Of a stretch of DNA of 64,000 bases, positions 25,503-34,552 are shown one piece after another. Position numbers and translations under genes: made by a program. Position 1 is the stretch's first letter. The number at the start of each line of letters is the position of its first letter. Source of the stretch: Ligilactobacillus murinus DSM 20452 = NBRC 14221 (GTDB taxonomy: Bacteria > Bacillota > Bacilli > Lactobacillales > Lactobacillaceae); assembly GCF_001591685.1 (NCBI RefSeq), contig NZ_BCVJ01000003.1, positions 18,680-82,679 of the forward strand. Reading direction: 5' to 3'. The notes below the pieces were generated by a model. That model was given only the letters and a program-made list of their open reading frames with translations. It ran no database searches and had not been told where the DNA came from.

Positions 25503-26216
25503 ATGGAATGGCAGAAGTATTTAGCTAGGTTACGATATTATGATCGAATGTGTGGTAATTTGCCTACAGTCCACCAAAAGATCGCTCAAGTTCAAGCTGT
25601 AGTCAAAGCCTATAGTAGACATGAGATACCACAAGAAGTGCCAAAATTGAGTTTTTCAGCTCACTATCTTGAATTACATATGACTAAACATCCCGAATTG
25701 TTTGAACTAGTCAGTTGCTTAAATGATTTACGCCAAGTACTGATCGAAAATTTTGGGATCTGGCATGTTTTTTCAAGGGCATGGTTAGCGAGTTTTAAAC
25801 AGCAATTAAAACCCGGGAAAACTTTAGTGGTAATGTGTGGCAATGCTGCTTTAGCCGCTAATCTACCCAATGTGATCGCAGTCGATGACTTTGATTGGCA
25901 AGCGCAAGATAATACGCGGCCGCACCCGTGGTGTGATGTCAAACGAGCCGATGCCTTGGTAGCGGTCCAAAAATATTATCAGCAGGTGGATAACATTATT
26001 TTAGAGTGGGCCCCAGAAACAACTTGCGATCGTGCGATCTTGGACTTTTTACGTGCGCAAAAGTGGCCTGGTGATCTTATCGTGATCGGTGAAGCTAAGG
26101 GGGCAACCAATTCACCACAATTTTGGCAAACTGCTAAGTTGAGTCGCCCACCAGCGGTGAATGCTTTACATCGGCCGTTTGACTTTATCCATGACCAAGT
26201 GTTTTGGGTAAAATAG
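25503..26216 (+). CDS. Protein of unknown function
   Basis: A 237-residue soluble protein; ATG 25503 follows GGAAG. It is rich in Trp and His. Visible features are a Rossmann-like strand-turn-strand (TLVVMCGNAALAANLPNVIAV, about residues 108-128), then DDFDW, HPWCDVKRADALV and IILEWAPETTCDRAILDFL. The layout suggests a SAM-dependent-methyltransferase-like fold, but the glycine-rich motif I is degenerate, so I do not assign an activity. It stands alone between an attenuator-like terminator and a two-component system. Confidence 0.7.
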   Translation: MEWQKYLARLRYYDRMCGNLPTVHQKIAQVQAVVKAYSRHEIPQEVPKLSFSAHYLELHMTKHPELFELVSCLNDLRQVLIENFGIWHVFSRAWLASFKQQLKPGKTLVVMCGNAALAANLPNVIAVDDFDWQAQDNTRPHPWCDVKRADALVAVQKYYQQVDNIILEWAPETTCDRAILDFLRAQKWPGDLIVIGEAKGATNSPQFWQTAKLSRPPAVNALHRPFDFIHDQVFWVK

Positions 26217-26308
26217 TCGTAATTTTTACGAATTTCTTTAAGTATATTTAGCAAAGTATTTGGTAAAATAAAAATAGAATTAAGTTTTCTTTAGGGGGAT
26301 CAGACATT

Positions 26309-26998
26309 ATGAAGATTTTAATTGTCGATGACGATAAAGATATCGTTGAATTATTGAGTATATATGTTAAAAATGAAGGCTATGATGTCGAAAAGGCCTA
26401 CAATGGTAAAGAAGCGATCACAAAGATCAATACTAACCCCGACATCGACCTGATGATCTTAGATGTGATGATGCCACAATTAGATGGAATGGCAGTTGTG
26501 CGTGCGGTTCGAAAAGACAGCCAGATCCCGATCTTGATGTTATCGGCTAAAACAGACGATCTTGATAAGATCCAAGGTCTAGTTCAAGGGGCCGATGATT
26601 ATGTGACAAAGCCGTTTAATCCCTTAGAAGTTATGGCACGCGTCAAATCATTATTGCGTCGTTCACAACATGAAGTGAAAAATAACGAACCTGATCAGAT
26701 CGAGGTAGGCTCGTTGATCATCAAAAAAGATTCCCATGAAGTCGAAACGGTCAACGGTAAGGAGATCTCATTGACAGCCTTAGAATTTGGGATCTTATAT
26801 CTCTTGGCTAGTCATCCTAACCGTGTCTTTTCAGCTGATGAGATCTTTGAGCGTGTTTGGCAACAAGAGTCCGTTGTTTCAGCTAAAACAGTTATGGTCC
26901 ATGTGAGTCACTTACGCGATAAGATCGAAGAAGCCACTGGTGGCGAAAAAGTTATCCAAACGGTTTGGGGCGTAGGTTATAAGATCGAATCACGTTAA
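26309..26998 (+). CDS. OmpR/VanR family response regulator
   Basis: A 229-residue protein. The receiver domain (1-120) has the acidic pair VDDDK, phospho-acceptor Asp about 52 in LILDVMMP, and the conserved Lys in YVTKPF. It is followed by a winged helix (about 130-228). A GGGGG site lies upstream. It is 21 bases before its kinase gene. The pair resembles VanR/VanS-type envelope sensors. The nearby D,D-carboxypeptidase gene is a plausible target. Confidence 0.92.
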   Translation: MKILIVDDDKDIVELLSIYVKNEGYDVEKAYNGKEAITKINTNPDIDLMILDVMMPQLDGMAVVRAVRKDSQIPILMLSAKTDDLDKIQGLVQGADDYVTKPFNPLEVMARVKSLLRRSQHEVKNNEPDQIEVGSLIIKKDSHEVETVNGKEISLTALEFGILYLLASHPNRVFSADEIFERVWQQESVVSAKTVMVHVSHLRDKIEEATGGEKVIQTVWGVGYKIESR

Positions 26999-27019
26999 GT
27001 AAGTTGATGAGGTGAGCGG

Positions 27020-28168
27020 ATGAAATTTTCACTGACGGCCCGGGAAAAAAGTGAGCTCTTTGGTGAAGGGATAGTAACGGTCATCTTGTTATTGTTGCTC
27101 AACATGTCGATCTTTATGATCGTTAACCAGGAGATCTCAAATAACCCGGGTCTACAAAACGGGATCTTTCAGATCAAGATGTCGCTCTTTTTAGGCCCGA
27201 CTGATCTCCAGATCTGGAGCTGGGGTGGGTTATTCACCTTGATGATGATCATTGCAGATTGCGGGATCGTTTATTGGCGTTTGATGCGCCGTTACCGCCA
27301 GATGCAGTTGCGTCACGTTATTGCCGAGTTGCACTATATCGCTTCAGGGCATTTTGATCATCGGATACCATTTAAGCTAAGTGGTCAGATGCAAAGAGTC
27401 GTTGAAAGTGTCAATTCATTAGTTGATAGTACGATCAATGCCATGGAAGAAGAGCGCCGAATCGAACGTTCAAAAGATGAGTTAGTAACAAATGTCAGCC
27501 ACGACATCAGGACACCACTGACATCGATCATTGGCTATTTAGGCCTGATCGAAAATAAACAATACAATAATGATGAAGAATTATTGCAATATACCCATAC
27601 AGCTTTCTTGAAAGCTAATCAGATGAAATCCTTAGTTGATGACCTGTTTGAATATACTAAGGTCAGACAAGCAGGTGTAACGTTAAATATTGTACCGTTG
27701 GATATCGGTGCGATGTTAGAACAAGTCGCAGCTAGTTATGAACTGGAGGCTAACAAAAAAGGAATGGCGATCCATGTAGATGTTCCAGCCAAACCATTGG
27801 TGATCGAAGCTGATGGTGAAAAATTAGCCCGGGTCTTCAATAACCTGGTGTCTAATGCTTTGAAATATGGAGCCGGTGGTAAGAATATCTATCTTAAAGC
27901 TATGTTGGTGAGTAAAAAAGAACTCAAAGTGACGATCGCTAATGATGGTGAACAGATCCCGCAAAAATCATTAGAACAGGTCTTTGATCGGTTCTATCGG
28001 GCTGAAAGTTCGCGCTCGCGTGAAACTGGGGGTTCAGGTCTTGGTTTGGCGATCGCCCAAGGTATCGTTGAAAGACACCATGGTTATATTTATGTGACTT
28101 CAGATGCCGAATTGACAGAATTTATCATGCATTTTCCAGTCAAGCACGCTGACAGTTTAGTGCGCTAG
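27020..28168 (+). CDS. Membrane sensor histidine kinase, VanS-like
   Basis: A 382-residue kinase with two membrane segments (about 17-37 and 70-88) around a short outer loop of roughly 30 residues. HAMP-like and dimerisation regions follow, with the H-box NVSHDIRTPLTS (His about 161). The catalytic domain has the N box FNNLVSNALKYG and G box GGSGLGLAI. The tiny extracellular part suggests sensing in or at the membrane. GAGGTGAG precedes the ATG. Confidence 0.92.
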   Translation: MKFSLTAREKSELFGEGIVTVILLLLLNMSIFMIVNQEISNNPGLQNGIFQIKMSLFLGPTDLQIWSWGGLFTLMMIIADCGIVYWRLMRRYRQMQLRHVIAELHYIASGHFDHRIPFKLSGQMQRVVESVNSLVDSTINAMEEERRIERSKDELVTNVSHDIRTPLTSIIGYLGLIENKQYNNDEELLQYTHTAFLKANQMKSLVDDLFEYTKVRQAGVTLNIVPLDIGAMLEQVAASYELEANKKGMAIHVDVPAKPLVIEADGEKLARVFNNLVSNALKYGAGGKNIYLKAMLVSKKELKVTIANDGEQIPQKSLEQVFDRFYRAESSRSRETGGSGLGLAIAQGIVERHHGYIYVTSDAELTEFIMHFPVKHADSLVR

Positions 28169-28196
28169 TAGCTAGATAAGTAGCTAGATAATATGT

Positions 28197-28237
28197 TAGA
28201 CCAGTTTTGAGGTGTTTGGGGCTTCAAAACTGGTTTA
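28197..28237. terminator. Hairpin after the two-component operon
   Basis: A 13-base stem AGACCAGTTTTGA / TCAAAACTGGTTT has a loop of about 15 bases. The T run is short, so termination may be partial and allow cotranscription with dacA. Confidence 0.6.
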
Positions 28238-28330
28238 GTATTGTAAGCAAAAAGGACATGTTTCTTATTGATTAGTTTTGATATTTTGGGTATTCTTATA
28301 GATGAGATTAAGTGAGAGGAACTTAGAAAG

Positions 28331-29668
28331 ATGACGTTTTTAAAATCTTTACAAAAAGTAGTCACAGCTCTAGCCGCAGCTGTGATCGTATTTTCTGTGG
28401 TCAGTTTTAGTGGATTTGGAGTAGCAACTGCCAAAGCTGATACGGCTTTGCCTGCTGATACTGACAGTTCATTGCAGCTTGACGCTAAAGCTGCGATCGC
28501 GGTCGATGCTAATACAGGCCAAATTTTATATGCCAAAAACGCTGATCAAGCTTTACCAGTAGCTTCTATGTCAAAATTGATGACCGCCTACATGGTACTG
28601 CAAGCGATCAATAACGGCAAACTTAAGTGGGATCAAAAAGTGACTCCAGGTAAGGCTGCTCAAGAAGTCAGTCAAGATACTACGCTTTCCAATGTTCCAT
28701 TAAAGGAAGGTCATAGCTATACCGTGCGGGAATTATACCAAGCGACTTTGATCTATTCAGCTAATGGGGCTGCGATGGCTTTAGCTGATGCTGTGGGTGG
28801 AACTCAAAAGAACTTTATCGATCTAGCACGGAAAGAAGCTAAAAAGATGGGCTTAAAAGATGTCGAACTTTATACAGCTAATGGTTTAGCTAACGGTGAA
28901 GTTAAGGATGGTAAGTATCCTGGGGCTGCTGATGATGCGGAAAATAAATTCTCCGCTAAAGATATGGCGCTCTTGAGCCAACGTTTGATCAAGGACTATC
29001 CTGAAGTGCTAAAGACGACTAAGATCACCCGGATGAAATTCAATAACGGGACTGATCAAACTGAAATGGAAAACTGGAACTGGATGTTACCTGGTTTGGC
29101 TAAGGCTTATAGTGAACTACCAGTTGACGGTTTGAAAACAGGTACATCTGATTCAGCTGGGGCATGCTTTGCTGCAACGGTCAATAAAGATGGTCATCGT
29201 TTGATCACGATCGTCTTAGGTGCTAAACACGATAGCCAAGAGGACCTTTCACGATTTGAAGAAACGCAAAAATTAATGTCATATTGCTACAACAACTATA
29301 CTTATACTTCTTTGGCTAAAGGGACAACTTTTAAAAAGACCAATGCTTTACCGGTTTACCATGGTAAAGATCTAGATGTTAAAGTTTCTTTGGCAGCTAA
29401 GACAGATGTTTGGTTGAAGAGTGGTGTTTCTAAGGACCAATTGAGTGCTAAAGCTGTTGGTAACAAGAAATTATACAAAAAAGATGGTTTACAAGCTCCT
29501 TTGAAGAAGGGCCAAAAAGTTGGTACTTTACAGATCAAAGCTAAAGATCAAGCAATGTACTTCTTAGATGGAACAGACTATTTGAGTGCTGATGCTCAAA
29601 CGACTACAGAAGTTAAGAAAGCTAATATCTTTGTGATCGGCTGGCGTGCGATCACGAGCTTATTCTAA
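28331..29668 (+). CDS. dacA: D-alanyl-D-alanine carboxypeptidase (PBP5-type)
   Basis: A 445-residue class C low-molecular-weight PBP. Signal peptide (residues 1-36, AxA site before DTAL). The active-site motifs are SMSK (Ser about 79), SAN (143-145) and KTG (269-271). The C-terminal PBP5_C beta domain and a possible amphipathic anchor follow. It trims the terminal D-Ala of peptidoglycan side chains on the outer face of the membrane. GAGAGGA lies before the ATG. It directly follows the VanRS-like pair and is closed by a terminator. Confidence 0.95.
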   Translation: MTFLKSLQKVVTALAAAVIVFSVVSFSGFGVATAKADTALPADTDSSLQLDAKAAIAVDANTGQILYAKNADQALPVASMSKLMTAYMVLQAINNGKLKWDQKVTPGKAAQEVSQDTTLSNVPLKEGHSYTVRELYQATLIYSANGAAMALADAVGGTQKNFIDLARKEAKKMGLKDVELYTANGLANGEVKDGKYPGAADDAENKFSAKDMALLSQRLIKDYPEVLKTTKITRMKFNNGTDQTEMENWNWMLPGLAKAYSELPVDGLKTGTSDSAGACFAATVNKDGHRLITIVLGAKHDSQEDLSRFEETQKLMSYCYNNYTYTSLAKGTTFKKTNALPVYHGKDLDVKVSLAAKTDVWLKSGVSKDQLSAKAVGNKKLYKKDGLQAPLKKGQKVGTLQIKAKDQAMYFLDGTDYLSADAQTTTEVKKANIFVIGWRAITSLF

Positions 29669-29681
29669 ACTAATGCTATTT

Positions 29682-29722
29682 AACGACTACTGGGATCAAG
29701 TGATCGCAGTAGTCGTTTTTTT
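29682..29722 (+). terminator. Terminator after dacA
   Basis: An 11-bp stem AACGACTACTG / CAGTAGTCGTT with an inner GATC/GATC pair and seven T residues. Confidence 0.9.
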
Positions 29723-29915
29723 GTACATTTTGAGATATGTGTCGCATTTTTGGGGGAATTTTTTAGGTATTTTAGGGTTCTTTACCTTATATAATACGGA
29801 TGATTGCGTTTGCATCTTAAAATATAGCTAAATAGTTATAGTTTGTCTTTCGTGGACATTCAGTGTATATTATTAGACAGCAATAAAATATTTTAAGTTA
29901 AGGAGTGAAATTATC

Positions 29916-32849
29916 TTGAAGACGATCAAGGCTGAATTTGAACATATTAAGAGCCAAAAGATGCTTTTAGCTGCAATTTTGGCAATTATGTTTATCCCAT
30001 TCTTATACTCTGTGTTCTTCTTAAAATCGGTCTGGAATCCATACGGCGATGCTAAGTATTTACCCGTAGCCGTAGTTAATGAAGATAGAGCCGTGAATTT
30101 CCGAGGTAAGAAACTCGATGTGGGTGATCAGTTAGTCAAGAATTTAAAGAAAAATGATGGTTTAGACTGGCATTTTGTCTCTAAAAAAGATGCGCAATAT
30201 GGCCTTAGCCACAAAGAATACTATATGGTAATTACGATCCCTAAGGATTTTTCCAAGAATGCAACAACTGTCTTGGACAAAGATCCTAAGAAGATGGAAT
30301 TACAATATACGACCAACGACTCCCTCAACTATATCGGTAAAGTTATCAGTGAAGAAGGGGCTAAACAAGTTAATGCCCAAGTCAAAGAAACAGTCTCGAC
30401 TTCCTATGCCGATACTGTCTTTGGCTTGATCAAGCAAGTCGGTAAGGGCTTTGACACGGCTGCTAAAGGTTCCAAACAACTTAGTGACGGTTCTAAGACC
30501 TTATCTAACGGGATCAACACTTATACTGCTGGGGTCTCCCAAGTAAATGATGGTGTGATCAAGTTACAAACTGGTGTAGTACCTTTAGGCCAAGGTGTTT
30601 TGAAGTTAGCTGATGGTTCAAATACTTTAGCTAATGGGATCAACACTTACACAGCTGGTGTTGACCAAGTAAACAACGGTGTTTCCCAATTACAAAATGG
30701 CACTGGCGCTTTAGCTAGTGGTGTGGGCCAATTAGCCACTGGTTCTAATACGTTGGCAAATGGTTTGGGCACATATACAAATGGTGTCGGTCAAGTCAAT
30801 AATGGTGTCTTACAATTACAAAATGGTACTGGCGCTTTAGCTAACGGTGTAGGGCAATTAGCTACTGGTTCAACTACCTTGAATAATGGGTTGAACACTT
30901 ATACTGCTGGGGTAGCTCAATTGAATGATGGTTTAACCCAGTTGCATAATAATTCAAAACTTCTTAGAGAAGGTGCTGGCAATCTAGCGGCTGGTAATAA
31001 AACATTAGCTGATACAATTAACAAACAAACTGATGTTATTATCAATCAATTGAACTCTAACGATACTAAGCAAGCGATCGAAGGTTTGAAGCAATTAAAA
31101 CAACATGCGCCTGCGATCCAAAAACAATTGCAAGAATTGCAAAGTACAATGAACGGTTTACCTACTCTATTAGGTGGGATCAATTCAAGTGCTGATAAGT
31201 TCAGTCAAGATCTGACAACGAATTTAGGCAGTGCAGGGAACAATATTTCTGGCTCAGCTAAAGAAGTTGGTGAAGTGCTTGCAGCTAATAAAGACAAGTT
31301 ATCTGCTGAAGATCAACAAAAATTAGCTGATGCGATCGCTAAGAACCAAGCAGCTGGTCAAAATATTCAAGCTGCTGGTGCTGCAGCTCAAACATTTAAA
31401 GATCAATTGACGCAAGCACAAAATAGCTTGGCACAGATCTTGCAAAAGGCGCAACAAATGCAAGGTTATGTGACCCAAGTAAATGCCTTGTTAGAGAAGT
31501 TAAATACAGTCGATACTTCTAAGTTAGATGAACTTCAAGGATTAACTTCACAATTAGAAGATTTGAAGGCACAGGTTGCTAAACTAGCTACTGGTTCAGA
31601 AACTTTAAAATCTGGTGTTAATGAATACACATTAGGTGTGGATCAAGCTTATGCTGGTGCAAGCAAATTAGTCGCTAATAACCAAGCTTTGACCTCAGGT
31701 GCAAGCAAATTAGCTGGCGGTTTAGGCCAATTGAATGGTCAAGTACCAACATTGACAGGTGGGATCAACCAACTTGCTTCTGGTACAGGTCAACTTGTAG
31801 CTAACTCTAATGCTTTAACCTCAGGTGCAAATCAATTGGCTGGTGGTTTAGGCCAACTAAACGCCCAAGTGCCAACATTGACAGGTGGGATCAACCAACT
31901 TGCTTCTGGTACGAGCCAACTTGCAGCTAACTCTAATGCTTTACGTAGTGGTGCAAGTCAATTAGCCGGTGGTTTAGGCCAAATGAATGCCCAAGTTCCT
32001 ACTTTGACGTCAGGTGTGGACCAATTGGCTAACGGTACCCAACAATTGAATGCTAACTCACCTAAGTTAGCTGCTGGTGCTACTCAATTAGAACAAGGCA
32101 ATAGTAAATTAGCGAAAGCCTTGGCACAAGGTTCAGAACAAGTAAACGATAATACGAAGAACTTATCTTCTAAGACTTCAAACATGTTTGCTTCTCCAAC
32201 TGAACTCAAGCATAAGAGTTACAGCTACGTACCAAACTATGGTTATGCTTTAGCTCCATACATGCTATCAGTTGCATTGTATGTTGGTGCTTTAGTCTTC
32301 AACTTAGTTTACCCAGTCCGTCGCTTATCTGATCCAGATGCTAGTGCAACTGAATGGTGGTTGAGCAAGCTCTCAGTTGGGGCGCTTGTCGCTACTGGAA
32401 CTTCAGTAGTCGAAGTTCTCTTGATGATGGCAGCTGGCTTACATCCAGATCATTTAGGAGCAACTTTGATCAATGCTTGGTTCTTTGCGCTTGCAAGTAC
32501 CTTTATCGTGATGTTCTTGGCTGTCGCGTTTGGCAATATCGGACGCTTCCTTGGGATCATCTTCTTGGTCATCCAGCTTGGTTCTTGTGGTGGGTCCTTC
32601 CCAATTCAAGTTACCCGTGCAATGGGCGGCTTCTTCCAAATGGTAAATCCATTCTTGCCAATGACTTACTCAGTTTACGGTTTCCGTGAATCCTTGACAT
32701 CAGGTCTAGGTGCAAATCAAGTTTGGATCTCTGTCGGAGTCCAATTGATCTATATCATCGCTTCGATCGTCTTACTTTGGGTAGCAATGAATGCTGAACG
32801 TAGTAAAGTTACTTACGTTGATGTTGAAGCTCAAGACTTAAACGACTAG
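29916..32849 (+). CDS. YhgE/Pip family membrane protein with long internal repeats
   Basis: A 977-residue protein. Residues 15-35 form a membrane segment, followed by an ABC-2-like extracellular region with VAVVNEDRAVNFRGKKLDVGD. Two long blocks of short repeats (about residues 185-360 and 560-750) follow the pattern LxxGxxxLxxG with GINTYTAGVxQVN and LAGGLGQLNAQVPTLTGG variants. Five or so membrane helices close the protein. YhgE/Pip proteins include the lactococcal phage infection protein and components of type VII-like secretion. TTG start at 29916, with AAGGAG 10 bases upstream. The repeats predict a long coiled rod outside the cell. Confidence 0.9.
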   Translation: MKTIKAEFEHIKSQKMLLAAILAIMFIPFLYSVFFLKSVWNPYGDAKYLPVAVVNEDRAVNFRGKKLDVGDQLVKNLKKNDGLDWHFVSKKDAQYGLSHKEYYMVITIPKDFSKNATTVLDKDPKKMELQYTTNDSLNYIGKVISEEGAKQVNAQVKETVSTSYADTVFGLIKQVGKGFDTAAKGSKQLSDGSKTLSNGINTYTAGVSQVNDGVIKLQTGVVPLGQGVLKLADGSNTLANGINTYTAGVDQVNNGVSQLQNGTGALASGVGQLATGSNTLANGLGTYTNGVGQVNNGVLQLQNGTGALANGVGQLATGSTTLNNGLNTYTAGVAQLNDGLTQLHNNSKLLREGAGNLAAGNKTLADTINKQTDVIINQLNSNDTKQAIEGLKQLKQHAPAIQKQLQELQSTMNGLPTLLGGINSSADKFSQDLTTNLGSAGNNISGSAKEVGEVLAANKDKLSAEDQQKLADAIAKNQAAGQNIQAAGAAAQTFKDQLTQAQNSLAQILQKAQQMQGYVTQVNALLEKLNTVDTSKLDELQGLTSQLEDLKAQVAKLATGSETLKSGVNEYTLGVDQAYAGASKLVANNQALTSGASKLAGGLGQLNGQVPTLTGGINQLASGTGQLVANSNALTSGANQLAGGLGQLNAQVPTLTGGINQLASGTSQLAANSNALRSGASQLAGGLGQMNAQVPTLTSGVDQLANGTQQLNANSPKLAAGATQLEQGNSKLAKALAQGSEQVNDNTKNLSSKTSNMFASPTELKHKSYSYVPNYGYALAPYMLSVALYVGALVFNLVYPVRRLSDPDASATEWWLSKLSVGALVATGTSVVEVLLMMAAGLHPDHLGATLINAWFFALASTFIVMFLAVAFGNIGRFLGIIFLVIQLGSCGGSFPIQVTRAMGGFFQMVNPFLPMTYSVYGFRESLTSGLGANQVWISVGVQLIYIIASIVLLWVAMNAERSKVTYVDVEAQDLND

Positions 32850-32850
32850 A

Positions 32851-33042
32851 GTGTGAGACAGCACGGGTAACTCCGTATAGATAATAAGAGAACCGCTATG
32901 ATGCGTATTTTGCATCATGGCGGTTCTTTTATTATCTACTAGGAGTTGTGCTGTCGAACACGTTTCGGCTATACAGCTCAGATGCGTATTTTGCATCATG
33001 GCGGTTCTCTTATTATTTACTAGGAGTTGCATTGTCGAACAC
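32851..33042. repeat. Tandem palindromic element: one full and one partial copy
   Basis: The full copy (32851-32961, 111 bases) folds on itself: GTGT, GACAGCAC, AACTCC, GATAATAA, GAACCGC and ATGATGC on the left answer GCATCAT, GCGGTTC, TTATTATC, GGAGTT, GCTGTC and ACAC on the right. A second copy (about 32981-33042) repeats the right half almost exactly, including the GATGC/GCATC top, but has lost its left half. It lies between the convergent yhgE-like and degV genes and probably also ends transcription. Confidence 0.85.
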
Positions 33043-33049
33043 GTTTGTA

Positions 33050-33880
33050 TTATTGTTTTTCAAAGCCGACCATCAAGCCCCCGACTTCAGCGTAATAGCT
33101 ACAAAGGCCACGAGTTGTAGTGAGCGTTATCTCGCAAGCAGGATAAGCTTCCTTGATCTTTTGGGAAAGTAACTTGGCCCCAATTTCATTGAAGCAATGG
33201 GCGATGCAGGCTTTTTTACCGTTGAAACCTTGTGCTTGCATTTCTTTTAACAGTAAACTGATAGCTTTGGCTTGCCCCCGAGCTTTACCGACCGGAGTGA
33301 GTTTTCCGTTAGTGTCAGTTCCGATGATACGCAGTTTGAGCATATTTGAGATCTTAGCGGCCGTAGCACTGATCCGTCCGTTATTGACTAAGTTGGTCAG
33401 GGATTCAAGGGAGAATAAAAGCCCTGTGTGTTGTTGATAAGTTGTTAATTTACTTTCGATCTCATTAAATGATGCATTAGCTGTGAATAATTTAGCGGCA
33501 TATTCGAGCAAAAGTTGCATCCGTGGTCCCGCTGATTGTGAATCTAAAACGAGGATCTGGGCGTTAGGATGTTTCTCTAAATATTGTTCGCGTGCTTGCA
33601 CAGCAGCCGAATAGCTCCCCGATAATGTGCCGGTGATCGTGATCGCAACGATGATATCAGCTTTACCAAAGGCAGTTAGCCACTGGTCGATATTGGGACA
33701 AGCAGTACTGCTCTTGGTAGATAATTTACGCAATTCATCGGTCATCGCTAAGACATCAAGGGTGGCATCATCGATGTATTCCTTGCCCCCAGCCATGATC
33801 GTGATCGGTACACTGGCAAAATCTGTGTCTGCTAAAGTTGTTACATTTGAGCCGGAATCGGCAATGATCTTATATTTCAT
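33050..33880 (-). CDS. DegV family fatty-acid-binding protein
   Basis: A 276-residue DegV protein. ADSGSN at the N terminus, SGTLSGSYSA-like ITGTLSGSYSAA around residue 85, and the second domain with LLFSLESLTNLVNNGRIS all fit the family. DegV/FakB proteins present fatty acids to the kinase FakA. Genomes usually carry several paralogues with different chain preferences. It is a single gene transcribed towards the palindromic element. Confidence 0.92.
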   Translation of the reverse strand: MKYKIIADSGSNVTTLADTDFASVPITIMAGGKEYIDDATLDVLAMTDELRKLSTKSSTACPNIDQWLTAFGKADIIVAITITGTLSGSYSAAVQAREQYLEKHPNAQILVLDSQSAGPRMQLLLEYAAKLFTANASFNEIESKLTTYQQHTGLLFSLESLTNLVNNGRISATAAKISNMLKLRIIGTDTNGKLTPVGKARGQAKAISLLLKEMQAQGFNGKKACIAHCFNEIGAKLLSQKIKEAYPACEITLTTTRGLCSYYAEVGGLMVGFEKQ

Positions 33881-34038
33881 CTCTATTATTCCTTTGTAGA
33901 AGTTTTTGTATACTTTTTAATCGGTTTTTGAAAAACTTATGGTATATTTGAGTATAAACAGGTGTTATCGATTTGTCAAAAGATATTGATAGCGTGAACG
34001 TGAAAGGATAAGCTATAATTTAGGAAAGGAAGTAAACA

Positions 34039-34542
34039 ATGAAAAAAATTTTACAACAGGAAAATACTGCTTATTTTAAACTCCCCACTTTTGAAGAGAT
34101 ACCTGATGTGGGACTTTATTTGGAACAGACTGCTACGTTTATCAACAAGTATCTAGCACCACTTTTAGGTAGTGAATTGACCCCATCAATGATCAGCAAT
34201 TATGTTAAGAAAAAAATGATTGCACGCCCAGAAAAGAAACAATATTCGCGCGAGCAGATCGCCTATCTTTTTTTTATCACTATTTCTAAGACGGTCTTAT
34301 CCTTAGACGATTTAAAATTGCTTGTCAAAGTCCAACGCGAGACGTATCCGATCAAAACCGCATACACGTATTTTCGTGAAGAGTTGGAACAGACTTTACT
34401 CGCAGTCTTTGAAGAGCAAGCGTTGAGTTTTGAAACAGGGGAGCGTTCCGAGCAAAAGGTCATGTTGTATAACATTATCATTGCAGCTGCACATAAGATC
34501 TATCTGGAAAAATATTTTCAGTTGGTACGACAAAGAAACTGA
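34039..34542 (+). CDS. DUF1836 family putative regulator
   Basis: A 167-residue protein of the DUF1836 type. An N-terminal MerR-like helix-turn-helix region contains LTPSMISNYVKKKMI and RPEKKQYSREQIAYLFFI. A helical domain follows. It lies ten bases before an ABC exporter pair, so it likely regulates that pair, although its function is not established. TATAAT (34014-34019) and AGGAAAGGA lie just upstream. Confidence 0.85.
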   Translation: MKKILQQENTAYFKLPTFEEIPDVGLYLEQTATFINKYLAPLLGSELTPSMISNYVKKKMIARPEKKQYSREQIAYLFFITISKTVLSLDDLKLLVKVQRETYPIKTAYTYFREELEQTLLAVFEEQALSFETGERSEQKVMLYNIIIAAAHKIYLEKYFQLVRQRN

Positions 34543-34552
34543 GGTGGAATAA

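Noticed and set aside
32838..33172. Short frames in both directions over the tandem palindrome
   Set aside because: The peptides are translations of the repeated element and of the degV end.
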